Below the pieces are notes generated by a model. That model did not search any database. It saw only the letters and a list, made by a program, of their open reading frames with translations, and had not been told where the DNA came from. A stretch of 22,413 bases of DNA from Treponema sp. GTDB lineage: Bacteria > Spirochaetota > Spirochaetia > Treponematales > Treponemataceae. The stretch spans positions 1-22,413 of the forward strand of contig JAEETM010000054.1 of the NCBI GenBank assembly GCA_016290335.1, given 5' to 3'. Of the stretch, positions 1-7,706 are shown in pieces; within the stretch, counting starts at the first letter, position 1, and each line of letters opens with the position of its first letter. Both the position numbers and the translations under genes were made by a program.

Positions 1-60
1 CGAATTATCTATAAGGTAAAACTGTCTGATCTTCTGGGTAGAAAAGCAATGAAGATCTAA
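1..60 (+). CDS. C-terminal end of an unidentified protein (5' truncated by window)
   Basis: An open frame runs in from the left edge and stops with TAA at 58-60, giving the last 19 residues (ending GRKAMKI). It is followed after a few bases by a strong terminator, which supports it being the true end of a gene. Too little is visible to name a function. Confidence 0.5.
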   Translation, partial: RIIYKVKLSDLLGRKAMKI

Positions 61-63
61 TAC

Positions 64-112
64 AAAGCAGGAATGACAATCGTAATTAATTGACTGTTAT
101 TCCTGCTTTTTT
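64..112 (+). terminator. Rho-independent terminator
   Basis: An 11-bp perfect stem, AAAGCAGGAAT (64-74) with ATTCCTGCTTT (99-109), is followed by a run of T to 112. The A-run on the other side makes it potentially bidirectional, but no minus-strand gene ends here. Confidence 0.85.
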
Positions 113-199
113 ACTATATCTATGTGGTTTTAGAAAATGTAGTCGATATAAATTTGACCAATAGCTCTTCATATACTGTGATGTAGTATGTAGGTTGAT

Positions 200-361
200 A
201 TGGAAATATTTTCTAAAGAAAAACTTCAGATGTGTTATGCCGATATGTATGGTGCCCGTCCTTGCCAAGCAGAGCAGCGCCTACATGAAAGTTTGAATAG
301 GGCGCATACGACATTTTTTTCATTTCTACAGCAGTTTGTACAAGTGATTTTTCGTCCTTAA
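200..361 (+). CDS. Doubtful 53-residue ORF in a gene-poor stretch
   Basis: ATG at 200 opens a frame to TAA at 359-361 (begins MEIFSKEKLQ, ends FVQVIFRP). Only a weak AGG precedes the start. I do not recognise it. It may be the N-terminal remnant of a larger lost gene or non-coding. The rest of 113-460 shows no other credible gene. Confidence 0.25.
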   Translation: MEIFSKEKLQMCYADMYGARPCQAEQRLHESLNRAHTTFFSFLQQFVQVIFRP

Positions 362-446
362 ATTTTTTTTTATCATATGAAAAGGGGATTTACAATTTAT
401 TTCACCATAAATAATCTCCTGTCTAGCAAAACAAAACTTAATATAC

Positions 447-452
447 TATAAT
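447..452 (+). promoter_or_regulatory. -10 element of the 711-aa YD-repeat gene
   Basis: A perfect TATAAT lies only 8 nt before the ATG at 461, and no Shine-Dalgarno sequence is present. The expected transcript start falls at or within a few bases of the ATG, so the mRNA is probably leaderless or nearly so. No clear -35 was found. Confidence 0.55.
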
Positions 453-460
453 AGAACATT

Positions 461-2596
461 ATGAAAACAAACCAGCCATTCAACCGCATCATTTTCATTA
501 CACTCTTATTCTTACACACCTCCGCATTTGCCATAGATGTGGGAAGATTTTCATATATACCAATCACAGTTAATAATACAAGTGAAAACAGATGGATGGA
601 ATTTAATAACCTATATGAATATGACGAAGGTGGAAGACTCATTCATTCAAAAGGAACAGGTAATGATGAAACATGGAGGGAATACAATAAAGATGGTAAA
701 CAGACACTTTATAAATCCTCTTCTGGATGTTATGAAATAACTGAATATGATTCCAACGGAAACAAGACCTATGAAAAATCATACCCTGATAATGTACTAA
801 CAGAATGCTGGTATGGGCCTGATGAAATCCTTATCCGCAAGAAAGAAGGCTCAAGTGAATGGTTGTACAATGAAAAAGGACAAATAACTAAACACACATA
901 TTCAAACTATGAAATAACCTATACCTATGATGATAATGGGAATCTGCTTTCTGAAATAAGTCAGAACAGTGACGGACAAATCTGGAAATTAAAGGAATAT
1001 ACCTATGACGAACATGGAAGCCTTCTCTCATTGAGAGTCAAAGATGATATGTATATTCAAAGAGAACGCAAAAAGTTCAGTAAAAAAATAATAGAAACAG
1101 TACAATACAGATGCGATAAGAAAATATTTGAAAATCAATATAAGTATGATAAAAACGGTCGTAAAACATATGAAAAAATCTGGTCTAGAAACATTTATAC
1201 ATATGCAGATGAATGGGATGAATATTATTATAAATATGATGATGCAGGCAATTTAATTTATAAACATCATATTTGGCCAGGCAAAGATACATCTACATAT
1301 TATTATACATATAATTCTGACAACATTCTTATTCAGAAAAAGACAGAAAACAGGGAATACCAGACACCAGATATCGTTCAAACATATATAACCGATTATA
1401 ACGAACAAGGAATTGTAATACATGAGGTTTTTCCAGGCTCTGATAATCCAGAACATTTTTACGAGTATAACGATCAGAATCAGTTAATTCATTTTATAAA
1501 CATTAATATTCCTGAACATGAATATTGGATTGAATACTGGCCTAACGGAAATGAAAAACATGAAAAAAGTAAAAATGGAGATGAAATCATTTATAATGAA
1601 AATGGAGATAAGCTCTATTCCAGGGAAGGTAAAAGAGAAAATTTTTATTTCTATGATGAACACAATCACCTTTACTACTCCGATGGTCCAGATACCCATA
1701 ATGAATATCACGAATATGAATACTGGCCGGATGGCACTATAAAAAAAGATAGACGATACTTATTTAGTGATCGTGATGACTATTCAAGAGAAAAGCTTAC
1801 CGAAGTCTTTGAATATGATTTATGGGGTAATCAGACTTACAAAATGGAAGACCACAACTATTATGTTAAGGAATTGAGGACAGACTATACCTATGAATTT
1901 GACTCAGAAGGCAGACCTGAAACAAAATCCTGGAAGAACGAATATGGATATACTCAGAAAGAATCTTATACATATGATAATAACGGAAACCTTTTAATAA
2001 TAACTGATGATAACGGCAATTATGAAACCTTTGAATATGATAAACGTGGCTTTAAAATTTCTCATACAAAAACCTATAAATATGAGGATTATGGTGATTA
2101 TGGCAAATTTATTCAGTATGAAAAAGAAGAAAAAGAATGGTTTGAGTATGATAACTATGGGAATCTTATACTTTTTAGAGACAGCAACAATAACGAAACC
2201 CGATACAACTCCCGAGGACAGGTTACCAGCCATGTATACAAGAATGGCTCAAGTTACAGTTATGAATATGACTCTGACGGAAATGTAATTTCATACACGG
2301 ATACAAACGGCAAAAAAATTACTTATGAATATACCAAAGATGAAAACAGTGATGTAATTCATTGTATTACGAGTGAAGGTATCGAATATTCATTTGCAAA
2401 AGACTTGGAAGGAAGAGAAATTTATTACAATTCAAAAAACGAAACTCGTTATCGCTCTTTTGATTGCTACGGAAACGAAGTTTATCATGGATATTATCCT
2501 GCAAAAGGAAACAGTAGACGTGAATGGACTGAATACGAATACTACCCTAACGGCCAATTAAAAAGTAAAAAAATATACACATTTTCTAAAAATTAG
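461..2596 (+). CDS. Secreted YD-repeat (RHS-like) protein, 711 aa
   Basis: Residues 1-24 form a signal peptide (charged N-end, hydrophobic IIFITLLFLH, then signal-peptidase I box AFA before IDVG). The rest is built of many short degenerate repeats of the YD type, for example YEYDEGGRL, YDSNGNKTY, YDDNGNLLS and YDSDGNVIS, the pattern of RHS/YD-repeat proteins and of YwqK-like repeats, which fold into beta-strand arrays. No toxin-like C-terminal domain or conserved RHS core motif is visible; the protein simply ends in a repeat (YYPNGQLKSKKIYTF). Its end resembles that of the lipoprotein at 12492-15419 (HYPDGKQKSKRVYIY), so the two are probably paralogous in that region. The role is likely surface or periplasmic, perhaps in carbohydrate or cell contact; this is inference. 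It is monocistronic. Confidence 0.85.
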   Translation: MKTNQPFNRIIFITLLFLHTSAFAIDVGRFSYIPITVNNTSENRWMEFNNLYEYDEGGRLIHSKGTGNDETWREYNKDGKQTLYKSSSGCYEITEYDSNGNKTYEKSYPDNVLTECWYGPDEILIRKKEGSSEWLYNEKGQITKHTYSNYEITYTYDDNGNLLSEISQNSDGQIWKLKEYTYDEHGSLLSLRVKDDMYIQRERKKFSKKIIETVQYRCDKKIFENQYKYDKNGRKTYEKIWSRNIYTYADEWDEYYYKYDDAGNLIYKHHIWPGKDTSTYYYTYNSDNILIQKKTENREYQTPDIVQTYITDYNEQGIVIHEVFPGSDNPEHFYEYNDQNQLIHFININIPEHEYWIEYWPNGNEKHEKSKNGDEIIYNENGDKLYSREGKRENFYFYDEHNHLYYSDGPDTHNEYHEYEYWPDGTIKKDRRYLFSDRDDYSREKLTEVFEYDLWGNQTYKMEDHNYYVKELRTDYTYEFDSEGRPETKSWKNEYGYTQKESYTYDNNGNLLIITDDNGNYETFEYDKRGFKISHTKTYKYEDYGDYGKFIQYEKEEKEWFEYDNYGNLILFRDSNNNETRYNSRGQVTSHVYKNGSSYSYEYDSDGNVISYTDTNGKKITYEYTKDENSDVIHCITSEGIEYSFAKDLEGREIYYNSKNETRYRSFDCYGNEVYHGYYPAKGNSRREWTEYEYYPNGQLKSKKIYTFSKN

Positions 2597-2629
2597 AGAC
2601 TGTGAAGTCCTTTCTGTAAATTCTGTAGG

Positions 2630-2937
2630 CTGCGATAAAAAGTGTTAATGCGGGTATATCCCGTAAGCAGCTGACAGCTACTGTTACTTTTTTGAATATA
2701 AAAGTATCCGCAAATTGAATTTACGTTTACGTTTCTGATGAAGAATATAAAGGGACTTATTCTCATTCAAAGAAAGAAAATTATTTTACAGCAGATTATT
2801 GTTTGGCCTCTAGAAAAATGATAGAAAGCTTTAATATTAAAGAAACAATTTGTGAGTTTAATTCAAATGAGGCAACAAAACTAAAATATGAGAACCTATC
2901 TGATCATATCCCTTTGGAGATTGAAATTACAAACTAG
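2630..2937 (+). pseudogene. Decayed coding fragment with an in-frame stop
   Basis: One frame reads about 29 codons (ISRKQLTATVTFLNIKVSAN at its end), meets TGA at 2716-2718, then continues for 72 codons (IYVYVSDEEYKGTYSHSKKE... to ...LEIEITN) and stops at TAG 2935-2937. There is no usable start codon or ribosome site for the second part. The composition looks coding, so this is probably a broken gene of unknown family. It sits in a stretch without intact genes between 2597 and 3349. Confidence 0.4.
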
Positions 2938-3021
2938 ATAATAAACCAAGTTACGAAACACAATTATAGCGAAATCTTTTTTTTATGATATTCTGAATCA
3001 TGCTTAATTCAATGCATAGAT

Positions 3022-3300
3022 TTTATTTTTTATCATGATAGTTCAAATGAAGTAAGAATTGAAATCCTCTTGCAGAATGAAAATCTTTGGCTTACACAGG
3101 CACGAATTGCAGATTTATTTGGGGTTGATCGCTCTGTAATTACAAAACATTTGAAAAGTATTTTCGATGAGGGAGAACTTTCTCAAGATTCAGTATGTGC
3201 AAATTTTGCACATACTGCCGCAGATAGCAAAAATTACAAAACTAATTTCGATCGCTTCCTGGAAGAAACTTCTACACTAGAACATACGAACAAGCAATAG
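3022..3300 (+). pseudogene. RhuM-family protein fragment
   Basis: The frame reads FYHDSSNEVRIEILLQNENL then WLTQARIADLFGVDRSVITK and HLKSIFDEGELSQDS. This is the N-terminal part of the RhuM ('virulence protein') family, whose hallmarks are the WLTQ..(M/I)A.LF motif and the helix-turn-helix-like segment followed by HLKNI...GEL. Full-length members are about 300 residues or more; this one loses similarity after about 60 residues and stops at 3298-3300. No ATG with a ribosome site begins the upstream conserved part (a TTG at 3070 falls inside the domain). It is therefore a truncated relic, a common type of debris from mobile or accessory regions. Confidence 0.6.
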
Positions 3301-3349
3301 TAGCGCGGCCTAAAATCTTTTAAAATGAATTACATCCAATTATCCGCTT

Positions 3350-3368
3350 ATTAAAGTCCTACTTTAAT
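3350..3368 (+). promoter_or_regulatory. Inverted-repeat operator upstream of the WYL pair
   Basis: ATTAAAGT-CCT-ACTTTAAT is a perfect 8-bp inverted repeat with a 3-nt spacer. It ends exactly 21 nt before the -10 hexamer at 3390. The same arms, spacer length and distance recur at 7044-7062, and partly at 7670-7688. The position, centred near -43, is typical of an activator site replacing a -35 element. Confidence 0.75.
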
Positions 3369-3386
3369 GAAATATAGCTTACTTGG

Positions 3387-3395
3387 TGGTATAAT
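3387..3395 (+). promoter_or_regulatory. Extended -10 promoter of the WYL operon (P1)
   Basis: TGG-TATAAT forms a consensus extended -10. The predicted start point lies about 6-8 nt downstream, at or next to the ATG at 3401, so the message should be leaderless. There is no Shine-Dalgarno sequence before that ATG. Confidence 0.7.
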
Positions 3396-3400
3396 TAAGT

Positions 3401-4690
3401 ATGGCATACTCGGAACTGATTAAAAATTTAGACACTCTCAGAACTTATATCCGCAGTTTTTATATTTATGGATTTAAAACCAGGGATCAGTTTTTCGGGA
3501 AGAGTATGCGTACTTATGATGATGAAAAACGACGGCTTGGAAACTATCTCGACGGCTACATGGCATTCCGCACAGATGAAAACGGTAAAGTAACTTTCCT
3601 TTCAATCGATAGCCGACATACAATGCACAATCCTCTTTACAAAATCTTCAAGGCAAAATCCTTTACGGCAATGGACATTTCCCTTCATTTTATGCTTATG
3701 GATATTCTTTCGGATGGGGCCAGAAAGACTTTGAATCAATTACTGGATGAAATAAACATCACCTATCTCAAAGACTTTTCATCTGAAATCCTTCCGGAAG
3801 AATCCAGCCTCAGAAAAAAGCTAAAGGAGTACGAGGAATTAGGTCTGATATCCTCTGAAAAAGATGGAAAAACAATGCTGTATTTCCGTAATCCAATGAC
3901 TGATTTAGACGGCCTGGAAGATGCATTATCCTTCTTTTCAGAGACAGCTCCATGTGGAGTAACCGGCAGTTTTTTATACGACAAGCTTCCTGCTGATCTT
4001 CAAAGAGAAAGCGAAGTGTTTCAATTCAAACATCACTATATTACTTCTTCGATTGAATCTGATTTTGTAGAACAGACTTTTGAAGCCATCCGTGAGCACC
4101 GCTATCTGACTATTGAGCAGAAACGGGCTGAAGATGACCGCACTTTCCCGAATGAAGTTATTCCCCTCATGATTTACCAGAGCACTCAGGGCGGCCGAAT
4201 GTATCTTATGGCCTACCGTCCAAGAGGAAAATATTTTCTTGCCCTCAGATTTGATTACATAATTGGTATGACAACAGGCGGACTGTATGCCGGTTTTGAA
4301 CAGAAGAGGGCAGAGTTTGAAGAATTGCGAAAGCACATCTGGGGTGTTGCATTAAAGCAGAACAAAAAACACAATGATACAACAACTGTTCATGTGACTT
4401 TTAGAATTACTTTTTCAGAAGAAGAGAAGTTCATTTATCAGCGTCTTTTAAGAGAAAAACGCTGCGGCACAGTAACTCTGCTGGATGATAATAATGCTCA
4501 GTTTGACGCTGATGTATTTGATCCTCAGGAAATTATTCCCTGGGCAAGAACCTTTATCTGCCGTATTACTTTCTTTGATTGTTCTGACAAATATATTGTC
4601 CGTCGTTTCTATGATGATATCCGGAAAATGAACCGTATGTATCTTGGAATGGAAGATACCGAAGAGGAGGCTGATGATGTTGTTCAGTGA
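3401..4690 (+). CDS. WYL-domain transcriptional regulator, first of a pair (429 aa)
   Basis: The N-terminal half (about residues 85-165) looks like a winged-helix segment, including a helix-rich stretch and LRKKLKEYEELGLISSEKDG, a typical recognition-helix/wing pattern. Residues about 210-290 match a WYL ligand-sensing domain (strand pattern EVIPLMIYQSTQGGRMYLMA followed by YRPRGKYFLALRFDYI); a C-terminal extension follows, as in WYL-WCX proteins. WYL proteins are regulators thought to sense nucleic acids or nucleotides, and paired ones such as PafBC act as heterodimeric activators. The gene overlaps its neighbour WYL gene by 14 nt, so the two are probably made together and act as a pair. Its promoter carries the operator shared with two other promoters of this locus, suggesting autoregulation. 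The ATG lies 5 nt after the -10, without ribosome site: a likely leaderless start. Confidence 0.8.
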   Translation: MAYSELIKNLDTLRTYIRSFYIYGFKTRDQFFGKSMRTYDDEKRRLGNYLDGYMAFRTDENGKVTFLSIDSRHTMHNPLYKIFKAKSFTAMDISLHFMLMDILSDGARKTLNQLLDEINITYLKDFSSEILPEESSLRKKLKEYEELGLISSEKDGKTMLYFRNPMTDLDGLEDALSFFSETAPCGVTGSFLYDKLPADLQRESEVFQFKHHYITSSIESDFVEQTFEAIREHRYLTIEQKRAEDDRTFPNEVIPLMIYQSTQGGRMYLMAYRPRGKYFLALRFDYIIGMTTGGLYAGFEQKRAEFEELRKHIWGVALKQNKKHNDTTTVHVTFRITFSEEEKFIYQRLLREKRCGTVTLLDDNNAQFDADVFDPQEIIPWARTFICRITFFDCSDKYIVRRFYDDIRKMNRMYLGMEDTEEEADDVVQ

Positions 4691-5618
4691 AATCTACAGC
4701 GCCTACTACAATACCGTTGCCTCCATTATTTCTTACAGCCAGAAAGGAAAACTTAATTCAGATACACTTTATGAGATTGTAAAAGAATCTGCCTTCCCGG
4801 AAAGCTTTATGACAATTGGAACTGCTTTAGAAAGCGGTAAGTGGCCTCTTATTAAAAAGGATTATAGTACAAACATAAAGAATATTCCGACCATGCCTCT
4901 TTCAATGCTGCAGAAGAGATGGCTTAAAGCGCTCTGTAATGATAAAAGGATTCGTTTGTTCGTTGATGATGAAGTACTCGCAAACCTCAAAAGCAATCTC
5001 AAAGACATAGAACCTCTTTTTACCGAAAACGATTATTACCTTTACGATAAATATTCCGATGGAGACCCCTATGATGATGCTGAATACATTAAAAACTTCA
5101 GAACTGTAATAAAAGCCATTCATCAAAAGAAGAAAATCAGTCTGGAATATACCGGGCGCTTTGGTCAGCAGAAAAGATTTATTTGTGAACCTTATAAAAT
5201 TGAATACTCAGAAAAAGATGATAAATTCCGCATTATCTCAAAAGTGAAAAATCATCACTCAATATTGAATGTTGCAAGAATCAACACTTGTGAACTGACT
5301 GAAAACTCAATGGTCGATGAGATTTCTGAAGAAGATTTGCCATATAACAGGCGAGCCAGCGTAACTTTGGAAATCTACAATGAGCGAAAAGCGATGGAAC
5401 GCGTAATGTTTGCTTTTGCCCACTTTGAAAAAAGTGCAATTCAGATTAGCGATGATATTTATCAGCTTACTCTCAATTATGATAGTTTCGATGAAACAGA
5501 ACTGGTAATACGCGTTTTAAGCTTTGGTCCAATGGTAAAAGTGATTGAACCTGCAAGCTTCAGAAGGCTTATTCAGGAACGCATTTCAAATCAAATCGAA
5601 TTAATGAAAAGAAAATAA
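4677..5618 (+). CDS. WYL-domain regulator, second of a pair (313 aa)
   Basis: A WYL core is visible at about residues 140-205 (KKISLEYTGRFGQQKRFICE then PYKIEYSEKDDKFRIISKVK), where a typical WYL domain places its second-strand aromatic/P-Y segment; the C-terminal part (FGPMVKVIEPASFRRLIQER) is the usual WCX-like ending. The N-terminal third is helical and lacks an obvious helix-turn-helix, so DNA binding may rely on its partner. Start choice: ATG 4677 lies 6 nt after GAGGAGG (4664-4670); the ATG at 4674 is too close and the upstream frame has no site. It overlaps the end of the first WYL gene, indicating translational coupling. With rtcB 170 nt downstream, I infer that it replaces RtcR, the sigma-54 activator of Salmonella and E. 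coli rtc operons. Confidence 0.8.
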   Translation: MLFSEIYSAYYNTVASIISYSQKGKLNSDTLYEIVKESAFPESFMTIGTALESGKWPLIKKDYSTNIKNIPTMPLSMLQKRWLKALCNDKRIRLFVDDEVLANLKSNLKDIEPLFTENDYYLYDKYSDGDPYDDAEYIKNFRTVIKAIHQKKKISLEYTGRFGQQKRFICEPYKIEYSEKDDKFRIISKVKNHHSILNVARINTCELTENSMVDEISEEDLPYNRRASVTLEIYNERKAMERVMFAFAHFEKSAIQISDDIYQLTLNYDSFDETELVIRVLSFGPMVKVIEPASFRRLIQERISNQIELMKRK

Positions 5619-5669
5619 TTATCTTTATACTTTTCGCACTAAATTTTCCGTGATAATTGAATTTGACTC

Positions 5670-5678
5670 TGCTATATT
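5670..5678 (+). promoter_or_regulatory. Extended -10 promoter for Y-A / rtcB
   Basis: TGC-TATATT lies so that transcription would begin about 5685-5686, two or three bases before the Y-A stem. The 8-3-8 operator of the other locus promoters is not present at the matching distance. TTGAAT at 5657-5662 precedes it, as also at 7068-7073, but this may be coincidence. No terminator separates it from the WYL genes, so read-through from P1 is possible. Confidence 0.55.
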
Positions 5679-5687
5679 TTACTCATA

Positions 5688-5765
5688 AAGGTTCGTACAG
5701 CAATTTATTCTGAGATACAACGATAAATAATATCGTGCCAAAAGGTGTGATCTGAACCTTGTTTT
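5688..5765 (+). ncRNA. Y-A: Y-RNA-like element in the rtcB leader
   Basis: AAGGTTC (5688-5694) pairs with GAACCTT (5754-5760), followed by GTTTT. The 5' strand then carries the conserved bulge GTACAGCAA (5695-5703), shared with four other elements in this locus. Inside are a hairpin ACGATA-AATAA-TATCGT (5720-5736) and a closing AGAT/ATCT pair (5713-5716/5750-5753), giving a small multi-branched head rather than a clear tRNA fold. It ends 25 nt before the rtcB ATG with only a weak T-run, so it is either the 5' end of the rtcB mRNA or is processed from it. Ro60-type proteins bind Y RNAs at a bulged stem; the gene for such a protein lies 2.5 kb downstream. Confidence 0.65.
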
Positions 5766-5790
5766 ATTGGAATCATTATGGGAGATCATT

Positions 5791-7020
5791 ATGATTGAAG
5801 TTTCTGGAAAGTATAACACGGCCAAGGTTTTTACTGATAATCTTGAAGAAAGTGGGCGAGAGCAGATTGTACGTTTGTGTGATCAGCCTTATGCAAAGGA
5901 TAGCCGTATTCGTATGATGCCAGATGTTCATGCCGGGGCAGGCTGCACTATTGGTACAACAATGACCATTTCGGATAAAGTGTGTCCAAATCTTGTTGGT
6001 GTTGATATTGGATGCGGAATGGAAACTCTGATTATCAAAGCAGATTCTCCTGTAAGCGAAAAGTTTGATCCGGAAAAGCTGGATAAATGTATTCGCAAAA
6101 ACATTCCTGTTGGGCGGGAAATCCGTAAGGGAGGGCACCTGCATAAATATGTTGATGAAGTAGAGTTTGATAAGATTCGATGCCGGAAAGCCAACATTGG
6201 AAATGCCCGACGTTCACTCGGAACTCTTGGAGGTGGAAATCATTTTATTGAAGCTGACCGAGACGAGGCTGGCAACCTTTACATTGTTATTCATTCCGGC
6301 AGCCGTCATCTTGGTCTTGAAGTTGCAAATTACTATCAGGATATGGCGTGGAAACAGCTGAATCATACAGAAGACGCTGATATTCGTGCAGCGGTTGCAA
6401 AGCTTAAGGCAGAGGGGCGACAGGAGGAAATCCAGGCGCTGCTTCCAGGCATTAAGGCAGCTGTCTGTACAAATATTCCTCAATCACTGGCTTATGCTGA
6501 AGGCCAGCTTTTTGAAGACTACATTAATGATATGAAAATCCTGCAGAAGTTTGCGGCCTATAATCGTAAGGCAATGATTGAAATAATTTCTGTGGGACTT
6601 CGTCTGGATAAGCACGATATCATTGATCAGTTTACAACGATTCATAATTACATCGATACTGATGCGATGATTTTGCGAAAGGGTAGTGTGCGGGCATTGA
6701 AAGGGGAAAAGCTTTTAATTCCGATTAATATGCGGGATGGAAGTCTTGTCTGTATTGGTAAAGGAAATGAAGACTGGAATTATTCTGCACCTCATGGCGC
6801 TGGCAGAGTGATGGGACGTAAGGAAGCGCGCTACAAACTCAACATGGAAGATTTCGAAAAATCCATGGAAGGAATCTGGAGTTCAACCGTTTGTAAAGAC
6901 ACTCTCGATGAAGCTCCTATGGCTTACAAAAACATGAGTGAGATTGCAGCAAACATTGAACCAACAGCCGAAGTTGTGAACGTAATTAAACCGATTTTCA
7001 ATTTCAAGGCAGCGGAGTAA
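5791..7020 (+). CDS. rtcB: RtcB-type 3'-phosphate/5'-OH RNA ligase
   Basis: RtcB joins RNA ends bearing 3'-phosphate or 2',3'-cyclic phosphate to 5'-OH ends, using Mn2+ and GTP through a histidine-guanylate intermediate. The 409-aa length equals that of E. coli RtcB (408). Metal-site motifs are in order: PDVHAG, GVDIGCGM (Cys75), GTLGGGNHFIE, HSGSRHLG and, near the end, SAPHGAGR, whose His335 corresponds to the guanylylated His337 of E. coli. The family usually reads S(C/R)SHGAGR; the SAP variant is typical of some RtcB paralogue groups. Start chosen at ATG 5791 because GGGAG lies 6 nt upstream; a longer TTG start at 5767 has no site and would overlap the Y-A tail. No RtcA cyclase is visible nearby. 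Its neighbours (WYL pair, Y-like RNAs and a TROVE-like protein) parallel the Salmonella rsr-yrl-rtcBA arrangement. Confidence 0.95.
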   Translation: MIEVSGKYNTAKVFTDNLEESGREQIVRLCDQPYAKDSRIRMMPDVHAGAGCTIGTTMTISDKVCPNLVGVDIGCGMETLIIKADSPVSEKFDPEKLDKCIRKNIPVGREIRKGGHLHKYVDEVEFDKIRCRKANIGNARRSLGTLGGGNHFIEADRDEAGNLYIVIHSGSRHLGLEVANYYQDMAWKQLNHTEDADIRAAVAKLKAEGRQEEIQALLPGIKAAVCTNIPQSLAYAEGQLFEDYINDMKILQKFAAYNRKAMIEIISVGLRLDKHDIIDQFTTIHNYIDTDAMILRKGSVRALKGEKLLIPINMRDGSLVCIGKGNEDWNYSAPHGAGRVMGRKEARYKLNMEDFEKSMEGIWSSTVCKDTLDEAPMAYKNMSEIAANIEPTAEVVNVIKPIFNFKAAE

Positions 7021-7043
7021 AAGCAGAGTAAATAAGAAATAAA

Positions 7044-7062
7044 ATTAAAGTATAACTTTAAT
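7044..7062 (+). promoter_or_regulatory. Inverted-repeat operator before the small ORF/XRE pair
   Basis: ATTAAAGT-ATA-ACTTTAAT has the same perfect arms and 3-nt spacing as the site at 3350, and again ends 21 nt before a -10 element. Only the spacer bases differ, which argues for a protein binding the two arms. Confidence 0.75.
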
Positions 7063-7080
7063 GACAGTTGAATTTTTTTG

Positions 7081-7089
7081 TGCTAATCT
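7081..7089 (+). promoter_or_regulatory. Extended -10 promoter P2
   Basis: TGC-TAATCT, 21 nt downstream of the operator. The predicted start is near 7096, giving a leader of about 95 nt before the ATG at 7192. Confidence 0.6.
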
Positions 7090-7107
7090 GTAGAGACAGA
7101 ATACAAA

Positions 7108-7137
7108 TGCGTCTCGCAGGTTTAGAATCCGAGCGCA
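7108..7137 (+). other. T-arm-like hairpin in the P2 leader
   Basis: TGCG-T-CTCG (7108-7116) pairs with CGAGCGCA (7130-7137): eight pairs with one bulged T. The loop region reads GCAGGTTTAGAATCC, close to a tRNA T-arm (GCAGGTTCGAATCC). It lacks the AAG...CAGCAA signature of the Y elements. It may be a tRNA-derived leader structure. Confidence 0.35.
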
Positions 7138-7191
7138 AAAATTCGTAAAGTGCCGTTGGCAATTATTTATTTTTTTTGAAGGAGAACGCTT

Positions 7192-7410
7192 ATGTTCGCA
7201 AAATTTGATGAATACTCAGACGATTATATGACAAAACCTAAGCAGGCAAAGCCTTCAACAAAATGGATAGGGAAGATCAATTGCCAGGGTAACACAGGAC
7301 TTTATGCAACAAGAAGAAGAGTCCAACGAATTTTTGTGATTAAGGAGGATAAACCCAATTATGAGTACCGAAAAAAATGTTTGCAGTTTTCATCAGGAAA
7401 AAACTGTTAG
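7192..7410 (+). CDS. Small protein of unknown function (72 aa), upstream of XRE gene
   Basis: The start ATG follows a strong AAGGAG (7179-7184) with 7-nt spacing. The protein is basic and hydrophilic, with MTKPKQAKPSTKWIGKINCQ and a cluster RRRVQR near residue 42; no membrane segment, signal peptide or known motif is seen. It overlaps the next gene by 50 nt in another frame, so the two are probably co-translated. A nucleic-acid or partner-protein contact is possible from its charge, but I do not recognise the family. It is expressed from P2, which carries the locus operator. Confidence 0.6.
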   Translation: MFAKFDEYSDDYMTKPKQAKPSTKWIGKINCQGNTGLYATRRRVQRIFVIKEDKPNYEYRKKCLQFSSGKNC

Positions 7411-7651
7411 TACTTTTTTAAGACCAGTTATCGACTTACAGGGAACTGGTGCCCAAATCAAACGACTTAGAAAATTAAACGGATTCTCAGTTCACGATGT
7501 TCAAAGTGTTTTTGGATTTGATTATCCACAGGCAATCTACGGCTGGGAAAGTGGAAAAAACGCCCCAACAATAGACAATCTTCTTGTTCTTGCGCAGCTG
7601 TTTCGGGTTGAGCTTGGTACAATCATTGTTACCAAAAATAGAGAAGCGTAG
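7361..7651 (+). CDS. XRE-family helix-turn-helix protein (96 aa)
   Basis: Residues about 30-90 form a five-helix XRE/Cro-type DNA-binding domain: TGAQIKRLRKLNGFSVHDVQ (helices 1-2), SVFGFDYPQAIYGWESGKNA (helix-turn-helix with the usual W-E-x-G-K) and PTIDNLLVLAQLF (helix 4). The N-terminal 28 residues (ending RPVIDLQG) are a family-specific extension. AAGGAGG at 7342-7348 lies 12 nt before the ATG. No sensor domain is present. It likely regulates the locus or acts as a DNA-binding partner of the 72-aa protein. It precedes P3, the promoter of the Y RNA-Ro array. Confidence 0.85.
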   Translation: MSTEKNVCSFHQEKTVSTFLRPVIDLQGTGAQIKRLRKLNGFSVHDVQSVFGFDYPQAIYGWESGKNAPTIDNLLVLAQLFRVELGTIIVTKNREA

Positions 7652-7669
7652 GGTATTAAAGTCCTGCTT

Positions 7670-7688
7670 TATAAACTACAACTTTAAT
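7670..7688 (+). promoter_or_regulatory. Degenerate operator before the Y RNA-Ro array
   Basis: TATAAACT-ACA-ACTTTAAT: the right arm matches the other two operators exactly, the left arm in 5 of 8 positions. It ends 21 nt before the -10 at 7710, the same phase as P1 and P2. A further exact left arm, ATTAAAGT, stands at 7655-7662 and may be an extra half-site. Confidence 0.6.
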
Positions 7689-7706
7689 TACAAATAAAAT
7701 AAAGTT

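Noticed and set aside
5650..5790. A sigma-54 promoter for rtcB, as in RtcR-controlled operons
   Set aside because: No GG-N10-GC element with the right bases; TTGAAT...TGC spacing is off by one, and an extended -10 explains the site better.
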